The position numbers and the translations under genes are program-made. Below, one piece after another: positions 8,269-16,497 of a stretch of 64,000 nucleotides of DNA (positions are counted from its first letter, which is position 1; each line of letters opens with the position of its first letter). The notes below the pieces were generated by a model. It did not search any database, had not been told where the DNA came from, and worked only from the letters and a program-made list of their open reading frames with translations. This stretch comes from BJGV01 sp964194745 (GTDB lineage Bacteria; Pseudomonadota; Gammaproteobacteria; Burkholderiales; Nitrosomonadaceae), in the NCBI GenBank assembly GCA_965248035.1, contig OZ252054.1:1798001-1862000 (forward strand), in the 5' to 3' direction.

Positions 8269-9888
8269 ATGGAAGATTTTTTCAAAGGAAAACAAGGACA
8301 ATATTTTACACCTAGAGAGGTTGTAAATTTTGTTATTCAATTGTGTGATATTAATAATAATTCAAAAATTCTTGATCCTGCTTGTGGAAGTGGTGGATTT
8401 TTACTCCATGTTTTAGATTTCGTTAGAAATTTAGCCGGAGAATATTACGATGAAGATTCTGCCGAATATTTTAAATTTTGGCATGATTTCGCAGCTAATA
8501 ATCTTTTTGGAATTGAAGTAAACGAACGTATAGCACGAGTAGCAAAAATGAATATGATTATCCATGACGATGGCCATACCAATGTTATTTGTTCAGATGC
8601 TTTAGAGAGATTTAATAAAATCCAATCAATTAATCAAAAATTCCAACAAAATTCTTTTGATTTAATACTAACAAATCCTCCATTTGGAGCAACGATTAAA
8701 AAAGAAGAAAAAACGTATTTAAACGATTTCATTTTCGGAAGAAAGGAAAATGGGGAAATACGAAAGACACAAAAAACAGAAATTTTATTTATTGAAAGAT
8801 GTTGGCAATTTTTAAAAGAAGGTACGGGACGATTAGCAATTGTTTTACCAGATGGAATTTTAACGAATAAGACCTTGAAATATGTTAGAAATTTCATTCA
8901 AGATAAGTTTGAAATAGAAGGAACATTTTCATTACATCAAGTTACTTTTGTTCATTATGGTGCAGGATTAAAGTCAACAATTTTAGTTTTAAGAAAAATA
9001 TCCGAGAGTGAAAAAAGAAAAGACAATGATGTATTTTGTGCTTTGATTGATAGGGTTGGATATGACAGAACTGGAAGAAAAGATAAAAATGAATTTCCAA
9101 AAGTAGTAGATAAATTTAATGAATTCAAATCTGGAAAAGTATTCAATACACATTCAATTTTTGTTAAAAAAGTAAATCAGCTTAATAATAATAGACTGGA
9201 TGCTTATTATTATTCCCCTATGTTTGAAGATATAATAGAAAAAATTAAAACGTCAAAGTATCCTCTAAAAAGACTAAAAGATATTTGCTCTAAAGTCAAA
9301 ATTGGTGACAAGGAAAGTATTGGGATATTTAATGGTGCTACTCCTGCAAAAGACAACTATTCAGAAAATATCAATGATCCCAAAATCGTAAAAGTCGCTT
9401 CATTAAAAACAGGTAAAGTTAATTTGAATCGTGTTGAAAATGTCAATCCTGATTTTGTCTCGCAAAAAACAATTAAAGATGGTGACATATTAATATTATC
9501 ATCCGCTCATCAAGCAGAATATCTAGGAAGGAATCCATGTATTGTTAATATTACAGAAGAGTTAAAAAACGAAGAAATTAATTTTGTTGGTGAACTTATA
9601 AATATTAGAGTAAATAATGGATTAGTAAACCCTTATTATTTACTGCAACTATTTAATACACGTAATTATTATTTACTAATTAATAGGGAAAAAAGAGGAC
9701 AAACATCGCACTTATATCCTAGCGATATGGAAAATATATTGATCCCGGTTCCAGATAATATTGATATTCAAAATAATAATGCAACAGAATATATTAAAAG
9801 CTATGATAGGTATGAAAGATTAATAAATGATGCGGATGAAACACTACAAAAATCATATAGTAACTTTGAGAAGCAATTTTTAAAATAG
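8269..9888 (+). pseudogene. Type I/IIG-like restriction-modification protein, adenine methylase plus specificity part
   Basis: In frame with the nuclease ORF that ends at 8082; the region 8083-8268 is open and encodes the connecting segment. From ATG 8269 it has the methylase motif I (LDPACGSGGFLLH, residues 35-47), which binds S-adenosylmethionine, and motif IV NPPF (136-139), typical of gamma-class N6-adenine methylases. From about residue 300 on comes an HsdS-like target-recognition region (RLDAYYYSPMFEDII, then KRLKDICSKVKIGD). The original product of about 840 residues thus carried cleavage, methylation and recognition in one chain. ATG 8269 could still allow a free methylase with recognition domain. 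Strongly AT-rich. Confidence 0.7.
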
Positions 9889-9960
9889 TGATTTGAGGTG
9901 AAAGAGCAAACAATCTCTTGGCGAGAACGAGCGGGAAGTTAACTTAGGGAATTATATACA

Positions 9961-10092
9961 ATGTTAGCCAATAAAAGATGGCTCATTCTTCCTCTATTTT
10001 TATTAGGGCCTGTATTTATTATTTGGACTAATTGGTCTACGGGAATTCCCGTAGACCTTCTCAACTCCACTAAAAACTCAGTTGTACGATAA
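9961..10092 (+). CDS. Possible 43-residue membrane peptide
   Basis: ATG 9961 opens a 43-codon frame with a hydrophobic stretch (WLILPLFLLGPVFIIW) and a short polar tail. The ribosome-binding site is weak and no family is recognised. The end of the frame runs through both palindromes at 10034 and 10080, so coding may be accidental. Confidence 0.25.
   Translation: MLANKRWLILPLFLLGPVFIIWTNWSTGIPVDLLNSTKNSVVR
10034..10057. repeat. 24-bp perfect palindrome
   Basis: GGTCTACGGGAA followed directly by its exact reverse complement TTCCCGTAGACC, with no loop. It lies 22 bases before a second, different hairpin and between the restriction gene and the DinD relic. Too perfect and GC-rich for this AT-rich stretch to be chance; could be a protein-binding or recombination site, or a cruciform/terminator without a clear T-run. 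Confidence 0.85.
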
Positions 10093-10104
10093 AATCGTAC
10101 AACT
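10080..10104. repeat. 11-bp stem hairpin
   Basis: AGTTGTACGAT, loop AAA, ATCGTACAACT. Perfect 11-bp arms with a 3-base loop, flanked on both sides by the direct repeat AACTCAG. It has no T-run on either strand, so it is not a standard intrinsic terminator. Paired with the palindrome at 10034-10057, it suggests a regulatory or recombination region. Confidence 0.85.
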
Positions 10105-10201
10105 CAGATATACACCTTTAATTTTTTATCTGTATACAACATTCGGACAGCGATTTGTGCAGACACGAAGTTGGTTGGCTAGCTATGTATATAGGTCCCA
10201 T

Positions 10202-10342
10202 TTTAATGATGTCATTAAAAAGGTCCAAACTGGCTCTGGAGCACAAAGAGAAACTAATGATATACATCTCACAAGGTACGCTTGTTATTTGATTGCTCAG
10301 AACGGGGATTCACGTAAAAACCCCGTTGCATTTGCTCAAACC
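10202..10342 (+). pseudogene. DinD-like (DNA-damage-inducible protein D) relic
   Basis: About 47 codons match the central part of DinD/BRO-type proteins: GSGAQRETNDIHLTRYACYL then IAQNGDSRKNPVAFAQT. DinD has the same run of residues around SRYACYLVVQNGDP. The remaining sides of the frame (10082-10201 and 10343-10444) show no likeness, and there is no credible start. DinD inhibits RecA filaments in E. coli, and relatives are common cargo of phages and mobile islands. Only a fragment survives. Confidence 0.6.
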
Positions 10343-10583
10343 CCAAGCCGGATCATGAAGCTCAAGTGGTATTTCTTTAAAACCTTCATTATTTACAGTT
10401 TCCATATCAGTTATTTATCATTACGACACGTATTATTTATATAATACAATAATATACAAAATATTTAAAGTTTTATTATTTAACAAATCAATAAAGCCTA
10501 AATGTCATTAAGGGTTAAGATTGGCTTCTTGTAAATTTTGTGAAAAGGTTTGGTAATGCCCTAGTTTGAATTTTTTTCTGCTC

Positions 10584-11606
10584 CTATCCTAGTTTCTTAG
10601 CTAACTCTTTCGCTGTGGCATTATAGTAAGTTAATAACTGATTTAAGTTTTTATGTCCTACCATTCTAGCAAGCTCTAAAGGGTTAAGTTTCTTGGCCAA
10701 CCTGGTTATTGCTTCATGTCTTGTATCGTGGAAATGCAAATTATCTATCGCTAAACTGGTTTTAGCTCTTCTGAATAAAGCATCAAGAGTGCCCGACTCA
10801 ACGCCGAATACCGTATTAAATTTTGTACCTTTTACTTGTTTTAATATCCTGACTGCTTCACCGGATAAAGGTACATCACGTTTTGTTGTCTTGGTTTTGT
10901 CAAGGTGAGCAATTCTTGAGGTTATATCAACCCGATCCCATGTAAGATTTACTATCTCTCCTGCTCTCATAGCGGTTTCAATAGCAAACAGGAATATTGC
11001 TCCAACCCTGGCCGAAGTTGTCTCGCATAACTTATCTTTCTTATAACCTAAAGAATAGGTGATATTTTCTATTTCGGACTCAGATATAAGCCTGTCTCTG
11101 GCTGGCGGATTAGGCGGAAGTCTTACACCCTTAAAAGGGTGATTATCTAGCCATTTCCACTCATTTAAAGCCACTGTACACGCACTGGATAACAGAGTCC
11201 ATTCGCGCCTTACTGAACCACTGGAAACTGCTTTTAAGCGCCAGTCGCGCCATTCTGAGACGTGTTTTTCTGTTAGCACTGGTAACATGACTTGAGCCAA
11301 CAAATCCTTCTTAAAAGCTTTAATTCTGATTACTTCCCAACGATGGCCTCTTTTTGTGGGGGACACTTCTCTACTATATCGATCTAACAGGTCGCCAAAG
11401 GAAATATTTGGTATACTACCTTCGCCCTTTCCTAATGCTAATTCTGTAGTAGATCCCCACGTCTGAGCTTCCTTTTTTGTCTTGAATGTGGCACGCTTAC
11501 GAGTAGATCCTCTCTGTACTTCTACGTGATACGATTTTTTTATTTTTCGTATATACATTATAGGAGAAAATAACGGGATTTTACGGGCGGAATAGTCAGT
11601 ATACAT
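10584..11606 (-). CDS. Tyrosine site-specific integrase
   Basis: A 340-residue phage-type integrase. The N-terminus holds an arm-binding-like segment (YIRKIKKSYHVEVQRGS). Next come a SAM-like core-binding domain (about 70-165) and a catalytic domain with the full set: R214 (TAMRAGEI), K near 239, H293-x-x-R296 (HDTRH), H318 (MVGHKN) and nucleophile Y327. It should integrate and excise the element. It sits at the right end of the element reading inward, with the recombination border expected just beyond its 5' end. ATG 11606 is used; ATG 11558 (MYIRKIKK) is an equally plausible start, and neither has a good ribosome-binding site. Confidence 0.9.
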   Translation of the reverse strand: MYTDYSARKIPLFSPIMYIRKIKKSYHVEVQRGSTRKRATFKTKKEAQTWGSTTELALGKGEGSIPNISFGDLLDRYSREVSPTKRGHRWEVIRIKAFKKDLLAQVMLPVLTEKHVSEWRDWRLKAVSSGSVRREWTLLSSACTVALNEWKWLDNHPFKGVRLPPNPPARDRLISESEIENITYSLGYKKDKLCETTSARVGAIFLFAIETAMRAGEIVNLTWDRVDITSRIAHLDKTKTTKRDVPLSGEAVRILKQVKGTKFNTVFGVESGTLDALFRRAKTSLAIDNLHFHDTRHEAITRLAKKLNPLELARMVGHKNLNQLLTYYNATAKELAKKLG

Positions 11607-11675
11607 GTTTTTAGGTGTCTGTGAGTGTTTTTAAATGTGTATAAGAAATAGGCTCAAACCCAATGAATATGCCGT

Positions 11676-11783
11676 TTAGCTTGATATAGTTAGGACGTAG
11701 CGAAAACAGGCGCTTTGCTCGCCGTCAGGAAACATTTCCATCAACTGGTAGACACTGATTGCAGTATTGATCTTATAAGGCAT
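11676..11783 (-). pseudogene. IS1595-type transposase, N-terminal remnant
   Basis: Reading on the minus strand from ATG 11783, about 25 codons (ISVYQLMEMFPDGEQSA) match the start of ISXO2/IS1595 transposases, where a LMEMFPDE-type motif precedes the zinc ribbon. Likeness then ends and the frame stops at 11676. It has a strong ribosome-binding site (GAGGAGG 5 bases upstream) and a near-perfect promoter. It is in the opposite orientation to the C-terminal remnant at 6921-7292, so the two come from separate or rearranged copies. Confidence 0.65.
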
Positions 11784-11808
11784 GGCATCCTCCTCTCATG
11801 ATAAGAGA

Positions 11809-11836
11809 ATTATACCACAATATTTTCCGGTGTCAA
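11809..11836 (-). promoter_or_regulatory. Consensus sigma-70 promoter of the IS remnant
   Basis: On the minus strand TTGACA (11836-11831) and TATAAT (11814-11809), both perfect matches, 16 bases apart. It lies 25 bases upstream of the transposase ATG at 11783. It now drives only a stub of transposase, but transcription could run on into the integrase gene on the same strand. Confidence 0.8.
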
Positions 11837-11851
11837 GTATATAGTTCCCAT

Positions 11852-12553
11852 ATCAATCTACCGATAAGTGGTTCACTTAATGACCCTGAATTTAGTATGG
11901 GCGGGATAATTGTTAAGGTCTTTGTCAATCTGCTTACGAAGGCGATCACCGCGCCTTTCGCATTGCTCGGTTCTCTTGTCGGTGATGGGGAAGAGCTATC
12001 AGAGATCGATTTCTTACCTGGTTACGGACGAGTCGAACCGGAGGCTGAGAAACGTCTACAAGCGCTATCCAAAGCACTGACTGATCGTCCGGCACTCCAG
12101 TTAGAGATTACTGGGTACGCCGATCCCGAGAACGATCATGATGGCCTGAAACGAGCGATTCTTGAACGCAAAGTCAAGGCCCAAAAATTGTCAGAAGGAG
12201 TAGAGAAAGGTGAAGCAGGTGGCTCGCTGCAGGACGTTAATTTGGAGCCAGAGGAATATGAAAAATTTCTGGAACTTGCTTATGAAGAAGAAAAGTTTGC
12301 TAAACCAAAAAATGTGATTGGCCTTACAAAGGATCTACCGGTACCAGAAATGGAGCAATTGATGCTTGCTAACATTAATGCTGGTGAAGACGAGTTGCGA
12401 AAACTTGCCCTGCAGCGTTCAAAAGCTGCACGTGATTGGTTGGTCGAAAAAGGTAGCATTTCGATAGATCGAGTATTTATATCAGAGCCTAGAATTGAGT
12501 CAGAGGTTGATGGTGAGAAACTCGGCAGCAGAGCAAAGTTTTCTATCAAGTAA
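11852..12553 (+). pseudogene. DUF748 family protein, C-terminal remnant
   Basis: The frame from about 11852 (INLPISGSLNDPEFSMGG) encodes the conserved C-terminal end of DUF748/AsmA-like envelope proteins. It includes LLGSLVGDGEELSEIDFLPG and an OmpA-like stretch (LQLEITGYADPENDHDGLKR) followed by RSKAARDWLVEKGSI. Family members are much longer, so most of the gene is missing upstream, where IS and integrase sequence begins. ATG 11798 of the open frame lies in the IS end and is not the native start. The surviving frame is intact to its stop, so the truncation is probably recent. Family identity is from recognition of the terminal motif. Confidence 0.7.
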
Positions 12554-12649
12554 TGTAATGGTTCTACTTGAATGCTTTCCAGCACGCGAGATCGTGCTCT
12601 ATTATTGTATAAATTTGAAAATATCTTGATTGTTAAGACGACTTTGCGC

Positions 12650-13204
12650 CTATAACAAAGGTTTAAGAATAGGTTCCAGCTTGTCTCGAGTGATGCGGCC
12701 AAGATGGGTACTGGTGATTTTTCCGTCTCGATCAAATATGACAGTAAATGGCAATACTGCATGGCGGTTTCCTGCTGCTTCGGCAAGTGTCATGGATTCT
12801 ATGCCCCCCAACAGAACGGGATAATTGATACCAATTTCTTTGCTATATCGCATCACCTTTGTCTTTTGATCTAACGCAACGCCAATAAAAATCAGCCCTT
12901 GATCACGGAATTTATCCTGAAGTTCAATGAATTCTGGAATTTCTCTGCGGCAAGGTTCGCACCATGTTGCCCAGAAATTCACTACCAGAACTTTTCCGCG
13001 CCACTGTGAAATGGACTGGTTCTTGCCTTGAAGGTCGGGTAGGGTAGCTGCGAGAATTATTTTTTCACCCTTATTTGTTACAGGCGCATCGATAGTCATA
13101 GGTTCTGGATCTCTGCTAGTCAGCTTGTCCTGCAGAAAGAAGCCGGCAGTCACAGCAAGTGCTACTACGCCTATATATAACAGTGCCCGTCTAAATGTAG
13201 TCAT
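12650..13204 (-). CDS. TlpA/ResA-like periplasmic thioredoxin
   Basis: A 184-residue protein with an N-terminal membrane anchor (about 8-24, LLYIGVVALAVTAGFFL) and a thioredoxin fold. The redox motif is WCEPC (about 89-93), inside VVNFWATWCEPCRREIPEF; a cis-proline region (AVLPFTVIFDRDG) follows. Such proteins reduce or exchange disulfides in periplasmic proteins, often apocytochromes c. The ATG directly abuts the dsbD stop (TAGATG), so it is translated with dsbD, its likely electron donor. Start choice is firm from this junction. Confidence 0.9.
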   Translation of the reverse strand: MTTFRRALLYIGVVALAVTAGFFLQDKLTSRDPEPMTIDAPVTNKGEKIILAATLPDLQGKNQSISQWRGKVLVVNFWATWCEPCRREIPEFIELQDKFRDQGLIFIGVALDQKTKVMRYSKEIGINYPVLLGGIESMTLAEAAGNRHAVLPFTVIFDRDGKITSTHLGRITRDKLEPILKPLL

Positions 13205-15154
13205 CTAGATCAACACGGCGTCGAGTATAGTGAGAAAATCTTCCTTGTTTTGATAGCCAATGACTCTAGCATCAGGAATTTCACGCCCATGGCGGTCGAA
13301 GAATAGAATTCCAGGAGGGCCAAATAGTTTGAAATGCTTGAGTAGAGCGGCATCATCAAGCGTACTCGCAGTGACGTCAACTTGCAGCAATACTACATCT
13401 TTCAACCTAGATTTCACTCTTGCATCAGTAAATGTGAAGTGCTCCATTTCCTTGCATGAAATACACCAGTCAGCATAAAAATCTAACATTACGTATTTGT
13501 TTTGTGACTGGACAATGCGCTTATTAAGTTCTGTTAAAGAATTCACTCGCTGGAATGGCAGGTGTCCAACTTCGCTAGTATTTACCCTGTTAGTATCTTT
13601 TTCATTGATGCTGGAAAAACTTATCTTTGATAGAGGTTGTAGAATGTCACGGCTGCCGGACAGAACGCCTGCTAATAGGGCAACACCAAAAAGCAAAGCA
13701 ATGATGCCAAGTCCTTTGAAAAGTTTGCGAAATCCGGAAGCTCTTGTTGGTAACGAATCAACAGCGTGCAAATAAATGGCTGAGACGATTAATAGGGCTG
13801 CCCACATCAGCATGTGAACAGCTGCAGGGAGCACTGGTGATATCAGCCAGATCGCTACACCGAGAAGCAGTACGCCGAAAAAACGCTTAACTGATTCCAT
13901 CCAGGGTCCTGCTTTTGGTAAAAGTGCCCCAGCAGATGTACCTAGTAGTAATAGTGGTACACCCATGCCTAATGCCATAATGAATAGCGCTGAAGCGCCT
14001 AGTACTACGTCTCGAGTTTGGCTGATGTACAGTAGCGCTCCTGCCAATGGTGCGGCTACACAGGGCCCGACTATCAGTGCGGATAGGGCGCCCATACCAA
14101 AAACGCTGGTCAAATGCCCGCCTTTTAAATGTCCCGCTTCTTCAGAGAGTTTGCTCTGTAGAGAACTCGGTAATTGCAGTTCATAGAAGCCGAACATGGA
14201 AAAAGCCAAAGTGACGAACACGAGTGCAAATCCTCCTAACACCCAAGCGTTTTGCAGGACAGCAGACAGCATTGCACCGGAGAGCCCAGCGGCCACACCT
14301 GCTGCGGAGTAAGTGAGAGACATTCCCATAACGTAAGCTAGTGCCAGAATAAATCCATGGGTTTTAGTAATATGCTGTCCCCTATTTGCAATGATCCCTG
14401 ACAAAATTGGAAACATAGGGAATACACAGGGTGTGAAGGAAAGTAGTAGGCCAATGCCAAAGAAGCTTGTCAGGATCAGCCAGAAATCACCGCCCTCAAA
14501 CATTCGGTCTATTCTTTTTGATTCCGTCTCAATGGAAAGGGGCCTGTCTAAGGGCTGGAATAATTCAGGCGCAGGATCTGGTTTGGTACCTATAAAAGCT
14601 GTTGCCGCAGTCGCGTCATTGCTCACTGTGTCGGCCACCACTCCAACCGCGGCCTTTGCCACTGGGAGAGTTAATTTAATTACCTCATCAATGGGCGCAT
14701 AGCACACACCTATAGGCTCGTTGCAGCCCTGATAAGTGGCTGCAAGAGTAAGTTGGTTCGTTGCTGATGCCCCACGTTTCAAGGAAATTATAGCTTGGAA
14801 TGGTTTGTAATAAACCTCGGTTTGGTCGAAGGTCAGATCATTCTTCATTTTTCCTTGAGGCAGCAAAATCTTTTCGATTAATGTTCCATTACTTTGCAGC
14901 TTAAACGCAATTTTGTCTTTATAAAGGTAATAGTTTTTTGTAGGCTCAAATTCTGCAACCAACGTATTCGCATTGCGCACCTTGATTGTCAGTTTGAAAG
15001 CCTGATCAGGGGGCAGTAATCCTTGTTCATTTTGTGTAAAGTTTGTACCGAGCTGTTGCAATCTGGATAGTAGGCCAGAAGGCTTTTCCTTTTCAGCAAA
15101 AGCGTTGAGGCTAGTAAAGCAAAGTAACAGCAGGGAAAATCTAATTAGGTGCAT
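13205..15154 (-). CDS. dsbD: Thiol:disulfide interchange protein DsbD
   Basis: A 649-residue three-domain protein that carries electrons from cytoplasmic thioredoxin to periplasmic partners. It has a signal peptide (residues 1-20, ending NAFA) and an N-terminal periplasmic domain with the Cys pair in GCNEPIGVCYAP. The central membrane domain of eight segments carries the two key cysteines in FTPCVFPM and VGPCVAAP. The C-terminal thioredoxin-like domain has WCISCKEM. Length and order match the full-length family. It lies between cutA (16 bases upstream) and the TlpA-like gene (no gap). This arrangement suits an organism rich in c-type cytochromes. Confidence 0.95.
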   Translation of the reverse strand: MHLIRFSLLLLCFTSLNAFAEKEKPSGLLSRLQQLGTNFTQNEQGLLPPDQAFKLTIKVRNANTLVAEFEPTKNYYLYKDKIAFKLQSNGTLIEKILLPQGKMKNDLTFDQTEVYYKPFQAIISLKRGASATNQLTLAATYQGCNEPIGVCYAPIDEVIKLTLPVAKAAVGVVADTVSNDATAATAFIGTKPDPAPELFQPLDRPLSIETESKRIDRMFEGGDFWLILTSFFGIGLLLSFTPCVFPMFPILSGIIANRGQHITKTHGFILALAYVMGMSLTYSAAGVAAGLSGAMLSAVLQNAWVLGGFALVFVTLAFSMFGFYELQLPSSLQSKLSEEAGHLKGGHLTSVFGMGALSALIVGPCVAAPLAGALLYISQTRDVVLGASALFIMALGMGVPLLLLGTSAGALLPKAGPWMESVKRFFGVLLLGVAIWLISPVLPAAVHMLMWAALLIVSAIYLHAVDSLPTRASGFRKLFKGLGIIALLFGVALLAGVLSGSRDILQPLSKISFSSINEKDTNRVNTSEVGHLPFQRVNSLTELNKRIVQSQNKYVMLDFYADWCISCKEMEHFTFTDARVKSRLKDVVLLQVDVTASTLDDAALLKHFKLFGPPGILFFDRHGREIPDARVIGYQNKEDFLTILDAVLI

Positions 15155-15170
15155 AGGAACTCGGATTTGT

Positions 15171-15500
15171 TCATTTTTTATCTAAGATCAGCGTTTCATT
15201 TGCAATCCACCGCAAATATGCAGGTAGACCGCCGCTTATTGGGACAGTAATAATTTCAGGTAGTTCGTCGGAGTGTGCCGCTTTTATTGCCTTTTCTACT
15301 TGGAGGTAATGTTGTGCCAGGGTTTTGATAAATATTGGCACCTCACTGGTAGTTTCGATTTTATCCTGCCATCGGTAGACAGAAGTACATTCTGCCTGTA
15401 CGTTAACGCAGGCAGCCAGTCGCGTACTAATCAACTTTTCTGCAAGCGTCAAGGCGCTCATTTTGTCTGGCAGATTGGTTATGATAAGTATTGGGTTCAT
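15171..15500 (-). CDS. cutA: Divalent-cation tolerance protein CutA
   Basis: A 109-residue small trimeric protein of the CutA1 family, linked to copper tolerance. Typical features are LITNLPDKMSALTLAEKLI near the N-terminus, LAACVNV, YRWQDKIETTSEVPIFIKT, and a C-terminal SGGLPAYLRWIANET-type end. It is the first gene of the cutA-dsbD-tlpA set, a common pairing in proteobacteria. The precise biochemical role of CutA is unsettled. Confidence 0.92.
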   Translation of the reverse strand: MNPILIITNLPDKMSALTLAEKLISTRLAACVNVQAECTSVYRWQDKIETTSEVPIFIKTLAQHYLQVEKAIKAAHSDELPEIITVPISGGLPAYLRWIANETLILDKK

Positions 15501-15538
15501 TGAAATAATTCGTGCCCGCTAATTTGGCAGACAGAATT

Positions 15539-16444
15539 TTACCTGCTTTCTAGTTTGACTGCTTTATATGCAGTAATGCCCTCTGTTACAGTTGGGTAAC
15601 GCAGATTTACATGTAGTTCATTTTTAATGCGTATATTCATTAGTTGTCTTGATTCTTCTATATATGACAGCATGCTGACCGAAATGTGCTCATTGGCCTT
15701 GGCACGGGCAACACGAGGCGGGCGTGGTATACCAATGCGATCGGCAATCAGATCAAAATACTCTCCCATTTTTAGGCGCGAATCGTCGCAGGCATGGTAA
15801 ATCCTTCCTGGTTTTGCGTGGCGCAATGCTGCAAAAATAATATGTACAAGATCATCGGCATGAATGCAGTTAGTATAGCAATCTTCGTCCGGGAGCAGCA
15901 TCGGGGTGTTCTCCCGTAAACGAGCCAGCGGCAAGCGGTCGGCAGCGTAAATCCCTGGCACACGCAGAATCGATACTCTCACACGATTGCGCAGACCCCA
16001 GTTTCGTACCTGTATTTCTGCGTTGGCCCGGCGCACTGAGAGTTCTGTTCGTGGGTTGATCGGGCAGGTTTCGTCTATCAGGGCGCCATTGCAATCGCCG
16101 TATACTCCACTGGTGCTTATGTAAATAAACCGTTGTGGTAAAATTATCCTCTTCATAGTTAGCCGTTTTGTCAGTGCCACCAGGAGATTGGTAGTACGCA
16201 TATCGCGTTCGCCCTGATTGGGTGGTGGTGCTAAATGCAATACCGCGTGAGCTATACCTGCGAGTCTATTAAGGCTCTTAGGGTTGTCGAGATCCCCGAA
16301 CACAGGAGTAATTCCGCGTAAACGAAGCTGGTCATAGTTTTCCGGACGACGACATAGGCCTAATAGCCGGTAGTGTACACGTAGCAAAGGAGCTGCTCGC
16401 AAAGCAATATCGCCGCATCCGACAAGTAAAAGTATTTGTTTCAT
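15539..16444 (-). CDS. NAD(P)-dependent epimerase/dehydratase, YeeZ-like SDR
   Basis: A 301-residue extended short-chain dehydrogenase-like protein. An N-terminal Rossmann segment (LLLVGCGDIALRAAPLL) binds NAD(P), followed by an HLAPPP region and FIYISTSGVYGD. The usual YxxxK catalytic pair is absent (SVRRANAEIQ at that place), as in YeeZ-type proteins, so dehydrogenase activity is doubtful. The rest (LRVPGIYAADRLPLARL, then NCIHADDLVHII) is typical. Substrate unknown. It is divergent from the reductase gene at 16498, with about 50 bases between. Confidence 0.8.
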   Translation of the reverse strand: MKQILLLVGCGDIALRAAPLLRVHYRLLGLCRRPENYDQLRLRGITPVFGDLDNPKSLNRLAGIAHAVLHLAPPPNQGERDMRTTNLLVALTKRLTMKRIILPQRFIYISTSGVYGDCNGALIDETCPINPRTELSVRRANAEIQVRNWGLRNRVRVSILRVPGIYAADRLPLARLRENTPMLLPDEDCYTNCIHADDLVHIIFAALRHAKPGRIYHACDDSRLKMGEYFDLIADRIGIPRPPRVARAKANEHISVSMLSYIEESRQLMNIRIKNELHVNLRYPTVTEGITAYKAVKLESR

Positions 16445-16497
16445 AGTGACTTAAATGGTTTTCCGCCAGTTATTTTTGTTGACTTGCTAATAATCCG

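Larger units (their letters stand above)
1..11690. mobile_element. Right-hand part of an integrated phage/island
   Basis: The interval runs from phage virion and lysis genes through cargo (restriction-modification, DinD relic) to a tyrosine integrase reading inward from the right end. Beyond it lie an IS1595-type 5' remnant and a beheaded chromosomal gene. The left end is outside the window. Replication, packaging and capsid genes are not visible here. The right border is put near 11,690 because the IS remnant stops resembling a transposase there; no attachment-site duplication could be identified without the left end. It may be two nested elements, phage plus a small integrase island, rather than one. 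Confidence 0.75.
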
